Below are positions 53,442-64,000 of a DNA stretch of 64,000 bases, piece after piece (position 1 is the first letter of the stretch; each line of letters opens with the position of its first letter). A program made the translations under genes and the position numbers. Under the pieces are notes generated by a model, which was given only the letters and a program-made list of their open reading frames with translations, was not told the origin of the DNA and searched no databases. Source of the DNA: Aristolochia californica (Eukaryota; Streptophyta; Magnoliopsida; Piperales; Aristolochiaceae); contig JARWKL010000004.1 of assembly GCA_029961685.1 (NCBI GenBank), positions 23,441,610 to 23,505,609 of the forward strand. Reading direction: 5' to 3'.

Positions 53442-56400
53442 AGGACAACTTTTTGTAAATGGGCAAAATAATCACTTGTTTGACTCGGGTAAATATCCCA
53501 CTGCACGGTCACTTGGGAATTTAATGTTATTATCTTAAAAATGTTTGGATCCATAGGTTATTTGCATCCTTAACATGTTTCAAGCATGCATATCCATTTT
53601 TTAAAACATGTGTAGAAAATCCCTTTTTTATTAAATTCCAAGCTATTAGGGTTGAACTAGTAGAATTTTCCCAAACTTGGATAACTAAACTTTTGTGTTC
53701 ATTTGTGGTGTGTGAATAAATTTTCTTTACTTACATTTTTTATCGCTTTAAATTCTTTCCATACATAAAATCTAAAATTTTTAATTTGTTGAGATCTATT
53801 TGCCTTTTATATCTTTTTTTGTTTACGACATGAAGGGAAAGTGAAAACTCAAGTTTTAATATAAGAGAAAAGTATACATCTAAAATGGAAACGCACAATG
53901 CAAAAACTATAGAGAGAGATAATTCCAAAAAGTATCTGTAATTTTTAGGGATTGTAAAGTATTTTGTGTTTTTTATATATCAAGTTCTACAATCGTCGGG
54001 AAAAGGGGGAGGCGAGGATTTTTTAACTGACTGTTGACTCACAATCCATAAGTCATTCCTTACAAAATTATTGCCCGTTACACATGATAAATCATTGTAC
54101 AATCATCTATGATCGTTAGGTCAACTTTTTGTAAATGGGCAAATAATGACTTGTTTGACTATGGTAATTATCCCACCGCACGTTCTCTTAGGAATTCAAA
54201 GTTATTCTCTTTAAAAGGTTTGGATCCATAGGTCATTTGAATCTTTAACATGTTTCAAGCATGCATATCCATTTTTTTAAATCTCTTTCTTATAAAATTC
54301 CGAACTAAAAAGGTTGAACTAGTGGAATTTCCAAAACTGGATAAGAAAACTTTTGTGTTCATTTGTGGTGTGTGACTAAATTTTCTTTTCTTACATTTGT
54401 TATTGCTTTAATTTATTTCAATACATAAACTGTAAAATTTTCATTTTGTTGTGGTCTATTTGACTTTTATATCTTTTTTTGTTTACGAGATGAAGTGAAA
54501 GTGAAAACTCAAGTTTTAATTTAAGAAAAAAGTATACACCTTAAATGGAAATGCACATTGCAAAAATATAAAGAGAGATAATTCCAAAAAGTGTCAGGAA
54601 TTTTTAGGGATTTTAAACTCTTTTTAGTTTTTTATTTGTCATGTTCTGCAATCATCGGGAAAAGGGGGAGGCGGGAGATTTTTAACTGAGTGTTGACTCC
54701 CAATCCATAAGTAATTACTTACAAAAATATCACCCCTTTCACTCGGGTAAATATCCCACCGAACGTTCACTTAGGAATTTAATGTTATTATATTTAAGTG
54801 GTTAGGATCCATAGGTCATTTGCATCTTCAACATGTCTCAAGCATGCATATCAATTTTTTAAAACATGTGTTGAAAAATCTCTTTCTTAAAAAATTTCGA
54901 GCTATTTGGGTTGAACAAGTGGAATTTCCCAAACTTGGATGACAAAACTTTTGTGTTCATTTGTGGTGTGTGTATAAATTTTCTTTACTTACATTTGTTA
55001 TTGCTTTAAATTATTTCCATACATAAATTCTAAAATTTTCATTTTGTTGAGATCTATTTGCCTTTTATCTCCTTTTTTGTTTACGAGATGAAGGGAAAGT
55101 GAAAACTCAAGTTTTGATTTAAGAAAAAAGTATACATCTAAAATGGAAATGCACAATGCACAAATGTAGAGAGAGATAATTCCAAAAGTGTCTGTAATTT
55201 TTAGGGATTGTAAACTCTTTTTTTTTTTATATATCTCATTTAGCAATCAACGGGAAAAGGGGGAAGCGGGGGATTTTTAACTGAGTGTAGACTCCCAATC
55301 CATAAGGCATTCCTTACAAAAATATAGCCCGCGACGCTTGATTAATCACTTTACAATCATCTTTGATCATTAGGTCAGCTTTTTGTAAATGGGCAAAATA
55401 AATGCTTGTTTGACTCGGGTAAATATCCCACCGCACGTTCACTTGGGAATTTAATGTTATTATCTCTAAAATGTTTGGATCCATAGGTTATTTGCATCCT
55501 TAACATGTTTAAAGCCTGCGTATCCATTTTTTAAAACATGTGTAGAAAAATCTTTTTTTTATTAAATTCTGAGCTATTAGGGTCGAACTAGTGGAATTTT
55601 CCTAAGCTTGGATAACTAAACTTTTGTGTTCATTTGTGGTGTGTGAATAAATTTTCTTTACTTACATTTTTTATTGCTTTAAATTCTTTCCATACATAAA
55701 ATCTAAAATTTTTAATTTATTGAGATCTATTTGCCTTTTATCTCTTTTTTTGTTTACGACATGAAGGGAAAGTGAAAACTCAAATTTTAATATAAGATAA
55801 AAGTATACATCTAAAATGGAAACGCACAATGCATAAATGTAGAGAGAGATAATTCCAGAAAGTATCTGTAATTTTTAGGGATTTTAAACTCTTTTTTGTT
55901 TTTATATATCAGGTTCTGCAATCGTCGGGAAAAGTGGGAGGCGAGGAATTTTTAACTGAGTGTTGACTCGCATTCCATAAGTCATTCCTTACAAAAATAT
56001 TGCCCGTTACGCATGATAAATCACTTTTCAATCATCTATGATCATTTGGTCAACTTTTTGTAAATGGGCAAAATAATGGCTTGTTTGACTAGGGTAATTA
56101 TCCCACCGCACGTTCTCTTAAGAATTTAAAGTTATTCTCTTTAAAAGGTTTGGATCCATAGGGCAATTGAATCTTTAACATGTTTGAAGCATGCATATCC
56201 ATTTTTTAAAACATGTGTTGAAAAATCTCTTTCTTATAAAATTCCGAACTAAAAAGGTTGAACTAGTGGAATATCCCGAACTTGGTTAACAAAACTTTTG
56301 TGTTCATTTTTGGTGTGTGAATAAATTTAATTTACTTACATTTGTTATCGCATTAAATTTTTTCCTTACATCAACTCTAAAATTTTCATTTTGTTGTGAT

Positions 56401-56718
56401 CTATTTGCCATTTATCTCTTTTTTTGTTTACGATGTCAAGGGAAAGTGAAAAATCAAGTTTTGATTTAGGAAAAAAGTATACATCTAAAATTGAAATGCA
56501 CAATGGTCAAATGTAGAGAGAGATAATTTCAAAAAGTGTCAGTAATTTTTAGGGCGTGTAAACTATTTTTAATTTTTATATATCAAGTTCTGCAATTGTC
56601 GAGAAAATGGGGAGGCGGGGGATTTTTAACTTAGTGTTCACTCCCAATACATAAATCACCTTACAAAAATATAGCCCGTTACACATGATAAATCACTTTA
56701 CAATCATCTATGATCGTT
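53442..56718 (+). repeat. Five monomers with a three-monomer-offset duplicated block
   Basis: Landmarks are at 53547, 54222, 54805, 55477 and 56152. Sequence near 53385-54320 is repeated near 55315-56265. Shared variants are ATAAGGCATTCC, CGCTTGATTAATCAC, CATCTTTGATCATTAGG (offset 1930), GGTTATTTGCATCC, TTGAGATCTATTTGCC and CCGAACTAAAAAGGTTG (54301 region and 56245 region). The middle monomer is short (583 bp) because about 90 bp is missing near 54732, where AAAATATCACCCC joins TTTCACTCGGG. A further 15-18 bp is lost near 54277. Confidence 0.85.
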
Positions 56719-59700
56719 GGGACTGCTATTTGTAAATGGGCATAATAATGGCTTGTTTGACTTGGGTAAATATCCCACTACACATTCGCTTAGAAATTGT
56801 TTGTTATTACCTTTAAAAGGTTTGGATCCATAGCTCATTTGCATCTTTAACATGTTTCAAGCATGCATTGCCATTTTTTAAAACTTGTGTAGCAAAATCT
56901 CTTTCTTAAAAAATTTTGAGCTATAAGGGTTCAACAAGTGGAATTTCCCAAACTTGGATAACAAAACTTTTCTATTCATTTTTGGTGTGTGAATAATTTC
57001 TTTTTACTTACATTTGTTATTTCTTTCAATTCTTTCCATACACAAACTCTAAAATTTTCATGTTGTTGTGATCTATTTGCCTTTTATCTCTTTTTTTGTT
57101 TATGAGATGAAGGGAAAGTGAAAACTCAAGTTTGGATTTAAGAAAAAAGTACACATCTAAAATGGAAATGCACAATGCAGAAATGTAGAGAGAGATAATT
57201 CCAAAATGTGTCTATAATTTTTAGGGATTGTAAACTCTTTGTAGTTTTAATATATCGATTCTGCAATCGTCGGGAAATGGGGGAGGCTAGGGATTTTTAA
57301 CTGAGTGTTTACTCCCTATCCATAAGTCATTCCTTACAAAAATATTGCCCGTTACGCATGATAAATCACTTTACAATCATCTATGATAGTTAGGTCAACT
57401 TTTGGTAAATGAGCAAAATAATGGCTTGTTTGACTCGGGTAAATATCCCACCGCACATTCACTTGGGGATTTAATGTTATTGTCATTAAAAGGTTTGGAT
57501 CCATTGGTCATTTGCATGTTTAATATGTTTCAAGCAGGCATATCCATTTTTTAAAACATGTGTAGAAAAATTTCTTTCTTGTAAAATTCAATGCTTTTAG
57601 TTTTGAACGAGTGGAATTTTCCCAAACTTGGATAACAAAACATTTGTGTGCATTTGTGGTGTGTGAATATATTTTCTTTTCTGATGTTTGTTATTGCGTT
57701 AAATTCATTCCATACATAAACTCTAAAATTTTCTTTTTGTTGTGATCTATTTGCCTTTTATCTCTTTTTTTGTTTAAGAGATGAAGGGAAAGTGAAAACT
57801 CAAGTTTTGATTTAAGAAAAAAGTATACATCTAAAATGGAAATGCACAATGTACAAATGGAGAGAGAGATAATTCCAAAAAGTATCTGTAAATTTCAGGG
57901 ACTGTAAACTCTTTTCTGTTTTTATATATCAGGTTCTGTAAACGTCAAAAAAAGGGGGAGGCGGGGGATTTTTAACTTAGTGTTGACTCCCAATCCATAA
58001 GTCATTCCTTACAAAAATATAGCCCGTTACACATGATAAATCATGTTAACAATGATCTATGATCGTTAGGTCAGAATTTTGTAAATGGGCAAAATAATGG
58101 CTTGTTTCACTGGGGTAAATATCCCACCACACGATCACTTGAGAATTTAATGTTATTCTCTTTAAACAGTTTGGATCCATAGGTCATTTGCATCTTTAAC
58201 ATGTTTCAAGCATGCATATCCATTTTTAAAAACATGTGTAGAAAAATCTCTTTTTTATAAAATTCCGAGCTATTAGGGTTGAACTAGTGGAATTTCCCAA
58301 ACTTGGTTAACAAAACTTTTGCGTTCATTTGTGGTGTGTGAATAAATTTTATTTACTAACATTTGTTATTACTTTAAATTCTTTCCACACATAAACTCTA
58401 AAATTTTCATTTTGTTGTGATCTTTTTGCCTTTAATCTCTTTTTTTGTTTACGAGATGAAGGGAAAGTGAAAATGCAAGTTTTGATTTAATAAAAAGGAT
58501 ACATCTAAAATGGAAATGCACAATGCACAAATATAGAGAGAGATAATTCCAAAAACGTGTCTATAATTTTTAGAGATTGTAAACTCTTTTTAGTTTTTAT
58601 ATAATAGGTTCTGCAATCGTCGGGAAAAGGGCGACGTGGGGGATTTTTAACTGAGTGTTGACTCCTAATTCGTAAGTCATTCCTTAAAAAAATATAGACT
58701 ATTATGCATGATAAATCACTTTACAATCATCTATAATCGTTATGTCAGCTTTTTGTAAATGAGAAAAATAATGGCTTGTTTGACTCGAGGAAATATCCCA
58801 CCGAACGTTCACTTGGAAATTTAATGTTATTATCTTGAAAAGGTTTGGATCCATAGGTTATTTTAATCTTTAACATGTTTCAAGCATGCATATCCATTTT
58901 TAAAAACGTGTAGAAAAATCTCTTTCTGATAAAATTCCAAGCTATTAGGGTTGAACTAGTGGAATTTCCCAAACTTGGTTAACAAAAATTTTGTGTTCAT
59001 TTGTGGTGTGTGAATAAATTTTCTTTACTTACATTTGTTATTGCTTTAAATTCTTTCCATACATAAACTCTAAAATTTTCATTTTGTTGTGATCTATTTG
59101 CCATTTATCTCTTTTTTTGTTTACGAGATGAAGGGAAAGTGAAAATTCAGTTTTATATTTAAGAAAAAAGTATACATCTAAAATTGAAATGCCCAATGCA
59201 CAAATGTAGAGAGATAATTCCATAAAGTGTCTGTAATTTTTAGCGATTGTAAACTCTTCTTAATTTTTATTTATCAAGTTCAGCATTTGTCGGGAAAAGG
59301 GGCAGGTGGAGGATTTTTAACTGAGTGTTGACTCCCAATCCATAAATCATTCGTTAAAAAAATATTACCCGTTACACATGATAAATCACTTTACAATCAT
59401 CTATGTTCGTTAGGTCAGCTATTAGTAAATGGGCAAAATAATGGCTTGTTTGGCTTGGGTAAATATCCTACCACACGTTCACTTGGGAATTTAATGTTAT
59501 TATCTTAAAGAGGTTTGGTTTTATAGGTGAATGGCATCTTTAACATGTTTCAGGCATGTATAGCCATTTTTAAAAACATGTGTAGAAAAATCTCTTTCTT
59601 ATAAAATTCCGAGCTATAATGGTTGACCAAATGGAATTTCCCAAACTTGGATAACAAAACTTTTGTGTTCATTTGTGGTGTGTGAATAATTTTTTTTTGC

Positions 59701-62700
59701 TTAGATTTGTTATTGCTTTAAATTCTTTCCAATCATAAACTCTAAAATTTTCATTTTTTTGTGATCTATTTGGCTTTTATCTCTTTTTTTTTTTACAAGA
59801 TAAAGGGAAAGTGAAAACTCAAGTTTTGATTAAAGAAAAAAGTGTACATCTAAAATGGAAATGCACAATGCCCAAATGTAGAGTGAGATAATACCAAAAA
59901 GTTTCTGTAATTTTTAGGGATTGTAAACTATTTTTAGTTTTTATATATCGGGTTTTGCAATTGTCGAGAAAAGGGGGAGTCGTGGGATTTTTAACAGAGT
60001 GTGGATGCCCAATCCATAACTCATTCAATACAAAAATATAGCTCGGTACGCATGATAAATCACTTTACAATCATCTATGATCGTTAGGTCTGCTTTTCGT
60101 AAATGGGCAAAATAATGGCTTGTCTGACTCAGGTAAATATCCCACCGCACCTTCACTTTGGGAATTTAATGTTATTCTCTTTAAAAGTTTGGATCCATAA
60201 GTCATTTGCATCTTTAACATGTTTCAAGAATGCATATCCATTTTTTAAAACATGTCTAGAGAAATCTCTTTCTTAAAAAATTCTGAGCTTTTAGGGTTGA
60301 ACTAATGGAATTTCCCAAGCTTTGTTCACAAAACTCTTGTGTTCATTTGTGGTGTGTGAATAAATTTTATTTACTTACATTTTTTTATTTCCTTAAATTC
60401 TTTCCATACAGAAACTCTAAATTTTACATTTTGTTGTGATTTATTTGGCTTTTATCTCTTTCTTTGTTTACGAGATGAAGGGAAAGTGAAAACTCATGTT
60501 TTAATTTAAGAAAAAAGTATACATCTAAATTGGAAATGCACAATGCAAAAATTTTGAAAGAGATAATTTCATAAAGTGTTTGAAATTTTTAGGGATTGTA
60601 AACTATTTTTAGTTTTTTTATATCAGGTTCTGCAATTGTCGGGAAAAGAGGGAGGCGTGAGTTTTTTAACTGAGTGTTAACTCCCAATCCATAATTTATT
60701 CCTTACAAAAATATAGCCCGTTATGCATGATAAATCACTTTACAATCATCTATGATCATTTGGTTAGATTTTTATAAATGGGCAAAATAGTGGCTTGTTT
60801 CACTAGGGTAAATATCCCATCGCATGTTCACTTGGGAATTTCATGTTATTCTCTTTAAAAGGTTTCGATCCATAGGTCATTTCCATCTTTAATTATTTTA
60901 AAGCATGTATATCCATTTTTTAAAACGTGTGTAGAAAAATCTCTTTCTTATAAAATTCCGAGCTATTAGGGTTGAACAAGTGGAATTTTCCCAAACTTGG
61001 ATAACAAAACTTTAGTGTTCATTTGTGGTGTGTGAATAAATTTTCTTTACTTACATTTGTTATCGCTTTAAATTCTTTCCATACATAAACTCCAAAATTT
61101 TCATTTTGTTGTGATCTATGTGCCTTTTATATTTTTTTTGTTTACGAGTAGAAGGGAAAGAGAAAACTCAAGTTTTGATTTAAGAAAAAAGTATACATCT
61201 AAAATGAAAATGTACAATGCACAAATGTAGAGAGAGATAATTCCAGAAAGTGTCAGTAAGTTTTAGGGATTGTAAAGTCTTTTTAGTTTTTATATATCAG
61301 GTTTTGTAATCATCGGGAAAAGGTGGAGGCAGGGGATTTTAAACTGAGTCTTGACTCCCAATCCATAAGTCATTCCTTAAAAAAATATAGCTTGTTACGC
61401 TTGATAAATCACTTACAATCATCTATGATCGTTAGGTCAACTTTTTGCAAATGGGAGAAATAATGGCTTGTTTGACTCAGGTAAATATCCCTCCGCACGT
61501 TCATTTGGGAATTTAATTTTATTCTATTTAAAAGGTATGGATCCATAGGTCATTGACATGTTTAACATTTTTCAAGCATTCATATCCATTTTTTAAAACA
61601 TGTGTAGAAAAATATCTTTCTTATAAAATTCCGATCTATTAGGGTTGAACTAGTGGAATTTCCCAAACTTGGATAACAAAATTTTTTTGTTCATTTGTGG
61701 TGTGTGAATAAATTTTCTTTACTTACATTTGTTATTGCTTTAAATTCATTCCGTACATAAACTCTAAAATTTTCATTTTGTTGTGATCTATTTGCCTTTT
61801 CTCTTTTTTTTTTTACGAGATGAAGGGAAAGTGAAAGCTGAAGTTTTTATTTAAGAAAAAAGTATATCTAAAATGGAAATGCCAAATGCAAAAATGTAGA
61901 GAGAGATAATTCTAAAAAGTTTCAATAATTTTTACGGATTGTAAACTCTTTTTAGTTTTTTTATATCAGGTTCTGCAATGGTTGGGAAAAGGGGAAGGCG
62001 GGGGATTTTTCATTGAGTGTTGACTCCCAATCCACAAGTGATTCCTTACCAAAATAAAGCTCGTTATGCATGATAAATAACTTTAAATCAACTATAACCG
62101 TTTGGTCAGCTTTCGTAAATAGGCAAAATAATGGCTTATTCTACTCAGGTAAGTATCCCACTGCACGGTCACTTGGGAATTTAATATTATTCTCTTTAAA
62201 AGGTTTGGATCCATAGATCATTTGCATCTTTAACATGTTTCAAGCTTGCATATCCATTTTTTAAAACATGTATAGAAAAAGCTCTTTCTTATAAAATTTC
62301 GAGCTATTTGGGTTGAAATAGTGGAATTTCCAAAACTGGATAAGAAAACTTTTGTGTTCATTTTTGGTGAGTGAATAAATTTTCTTTACTTACATTTGTG
62401 ATTGCTTTCAATTATTTCCATACATAAACTCTAAAATTTTCATTTTCTTGCGATCTATTTGCCTTTTATGTCTTTTTTTGTTTACGAGATGAAGGCAAAG
62501 TGAGAACTCAATTTTTTATTTAAGAAAAAAGTATACATCTAAAATGGAAATGCACAATGCACAAACGTAGAGAGAGATAATTCCTAAAAGTGTGTAATTT
62601 TTTTGGATTGTAAACACTTTTTAGCTTTTATATGTCAGGTTCTGCAATCGTTGGGAAAAGGGGGAGGCTGGGGATTTTTAACTGAGTGTTGACTCCAAAT

Positions 62701-64000
62701 CCATAAGTCATTCCTTACAAAAATATAGCCCTTTATGCATGATAAATCACTTTACAATCATCTATGATTGTTAGGTCAGCTTTTTGTAAATGGGCAAAAT
62801 AATGGCTTGTTTGACTCGAGGAAATATCCCACCGCACGTTGACTTTGGAATTTAATGTTATTCTCTTTTAAAGGTTTGGATCCATAGGTCATTTGCATCT
62901 TTAGCATGTTTCAAGCATGCATATCCATTTTTTGAATCATATCTAGAAAATTCTTTTCCTTATAAATATCTAAGCTGTTAGGATTGAACAAGTGGCATTT
63001 TCCAAACTTGGATAACAAAACTTTTGGGTTCATTTGTGGTGTGTGAATAAATTTTATTTACTTAAATTTTTTATTACTTTAAATTCTTTCCATACATAAA
63101 ATCTAAAATTTTCATTTTGTTGCGATCTATTTTCCTTTAATCTCTTTTTTTTTTTACGAGATGAAGGGAAAGTGAAAACTCAAGTTTTAAATTAAGAAAA
63201 AAGTATACATCTCAAATGGAAATGCACAATGCAAGAATGTAGAGAGAGATAATTCGAAAAAGTGTCTGTAATTTTTAGGGATTGTAAACTCTTTTTAGTT
63301 TTTATATATTAGGTTCAACAATCGTCGGAGAAGGGGGAGGTGGGGGAATTTTAACTGAGTGTTGAATCTCAATCCATAAGTCATTCCTTACAAAATTATA
63401 GTCCGTTATGTATGATAAATCACTTTACAATCCTCTATGATCGTTATTTCAACTTTTTGTAAATGGGTAAAATAATGTCTTGTTTGACTCGAGTAAATAT
63501 CCCATCGTACGTTCACCTGGGAATTTAATATTATTCACTTTAAATGATTTGGATCAATAGGTCATTTCCATATTAAACATGTTTCAAGCATGCATATCCA
63601 TTTTTTAAAACATGAGAAGAAAAATATCTTTCTTATAAAATTTTGAGCTATTAGAGTTGAACAAATGGAATATACAAAACTTGGATAACAAAACTTTTTT
63701 GTTCATTTGTGGTGCGTGAATAAATTTTCTTTACTTGCATTTTCTATCGCTTTAAATTCATTCCATACATGAACTCTCAAAATTTTCATTTTGTTGTGAT
63801 CTATTTGCCATTTATATCCTTTTTTTGTTTACGAGATGAACGAAAAGTGAGAACTCAAGTTTTTATTTAAGGAAAAAGTATACATCTAAAATGGAAATGT
63901 ACAATGCACAAATGTAGAGAGAGATCATTCCAAAAAGTGTTTATAATTTTTGGGAATTGTAAACTCTTTTTAATGTTCATCTATTAGGTTCTGCAATCGT
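56719..64000 (+). repeat. Eleven regular satellite monomers to the window end
   Basis: Landmarks are at 56824, 57497, 58173, 58847, 59517, 60191, 60866, 61539, 62207, 62878 and 63551. Spacing is the most even of the window (668-676 bp) and no monomer has a large deletion. The window stops inside a unit just before its G-box, so the array continues. No higher-order register is evident by eye. Confidence 0.92.
62878..62945. other. Representative conserved dyad-symmetric element of the monomer
   Basis: About 25-70 bp after GGATCC most monomers have ACATGTTT, then CAAGCATGCATATCC, a T run, then AAACATGT. The two outer 8-mers are reverse complements and could pair around a loop of about 24 bases; the loop itself holds the palindromes GCATGC and ATGCAT. 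This example is partly eroded (GCATGTTT, and a GAATCAT right arm), while those at 25405-25440 and 58200-58240 are intact. Seen in sequence; any binding role is unproven. Confidence 0.7.

Larger units (their letters stand above)
1..64000 (+). repeat. Satellite DNA array, about 672-bp monomer, 97 monomer positions, all head-to-tail
   Basis: The whole window is one tandem satellite. A typical unit, counted from the GGTCAGCTTTTTGTAAATGG box (for example the unit starting at 62773), has: GGATCC at about +106; AACATGTTTCAAGCATGCAT near +135; TGGTGTGTGAATAAATTTTC near +266; TTTACGAGATGAAGGG near +381; GGAAATGCACAATGC near +444; GTAGAGAGAGATAATTCC near +466; TATATATCAGG near +530; a G-rich box at about +553 to +575; GTTGACTCCCAATCC near +587; then CCGTTACGCATGATAAATC, and the next unit starts near +673. 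About three quarters of the units keep an exact GGATCC, so a BamHI digest should give a ladder with a step near 672 bp. By eye, neighbouring units differ at roughly one base in ten; I did not compute this. There is no unique DNA and no insertion longer than about 30 bp. The array continues past both ends. Confidence 0.99.

Noticed and set aside
2955..60028. Many minus-strand open frames of 60-95 codons as protein-coding genes
   Set aside because: All are windows onto the repeated monomer in one frame or another. Stops and frameshifts fall at different places in different monomers, and I recognise no domain. I annotate none as CDS.
1..64000. CRISPR array
   Set aside because: The repeat is a full 672-bp unit with no short repeat/unique spacer alternation. 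The whole unit is homologous from copy to copy.
1..64000. Ribosomal DNA, 5S or tRNA gene cluster
   Set aside because: No rRNA-like or tRNA-like conserved stretches, and no pol III box A/box B pair at sensible spacing, were seen in the monomer. The unit is too AT-rich and too variable between copies.
1..64000. Assembly artefact from looped duplication of one read
   Set aside because: Monomers are individually distinct, with private substitutions and indels, so the array is not an exact copy loop. Only the 38770-40138 pair and the poly-G tracts are suspicious enough to need read-level checks.

Overview
This 64 kb window is one uninterrupted array of a single tandemly repeated satellite DNA. 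I see no gene, RNA gene, transposon, CRISPR array or unique flanking sequence. Using the GGATCC-centred landmark present once per unit, I count 97 monomer positions: 94 keep the landmark region and 3 have lost it by deletion. All lie head-to-tail on the same strand. Most spacings are 670-677 bp, commonly 672-674. The mean over the 96 intervals from 106 to 63551 is about 661 bp, because deletions outnumber insertions. The array runs off both ends of the window, so its true length is unknown. The DNA is strongly AT-rich, apart from one short G-rich box per monomer.

The organism is a eukaryote, most probably a plant with a large, repeat-rich genome. The reasons are the scale of the array, the long monomer, and a minus-strand segment that resembles, from memory, the inside of plant Ty1/copia-type LTRs. 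Long-period satellites of similar size are known to me in the legume tribe Fabeae, but I could not run a database search and give no family name.

Layout: positions 1-5343 are two copies of a four-monomer higher-order repeat (HOR). Positions 5344-13311 are ordinary diverged monomers. Positions 13312-24594 hold three units of a five-monomer HOR of about 3.37 kb; the first is enlarged by an internal two-monomer duplication and the second is shortened by a 190-bp deletion. Positions 24595-38996 are mostly diverged monomers with a 27-G tract, a 17-G tract and several deletion monomers. Positions 38997-45671 contain three adjacent monomer pairs that look like recent single-unit duplications. Positions 45672-56718 contain longer-distance copies (11 monomers and 3 monomers apart). 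Positions 56719-64000 are regular monomers.

No genes work together here. The interest is in satellite evolution: local HORs of different order, template-switch scars, repeated loss of the same monomer segment, a G-quadruplex-like box, a conserved dyad, and possible descent from a retrotransposon LTR. Short open reading frames on either strand, including a recurring 61-65 codon minus-strand frame, are best explained as by-products of the repeated sequence.
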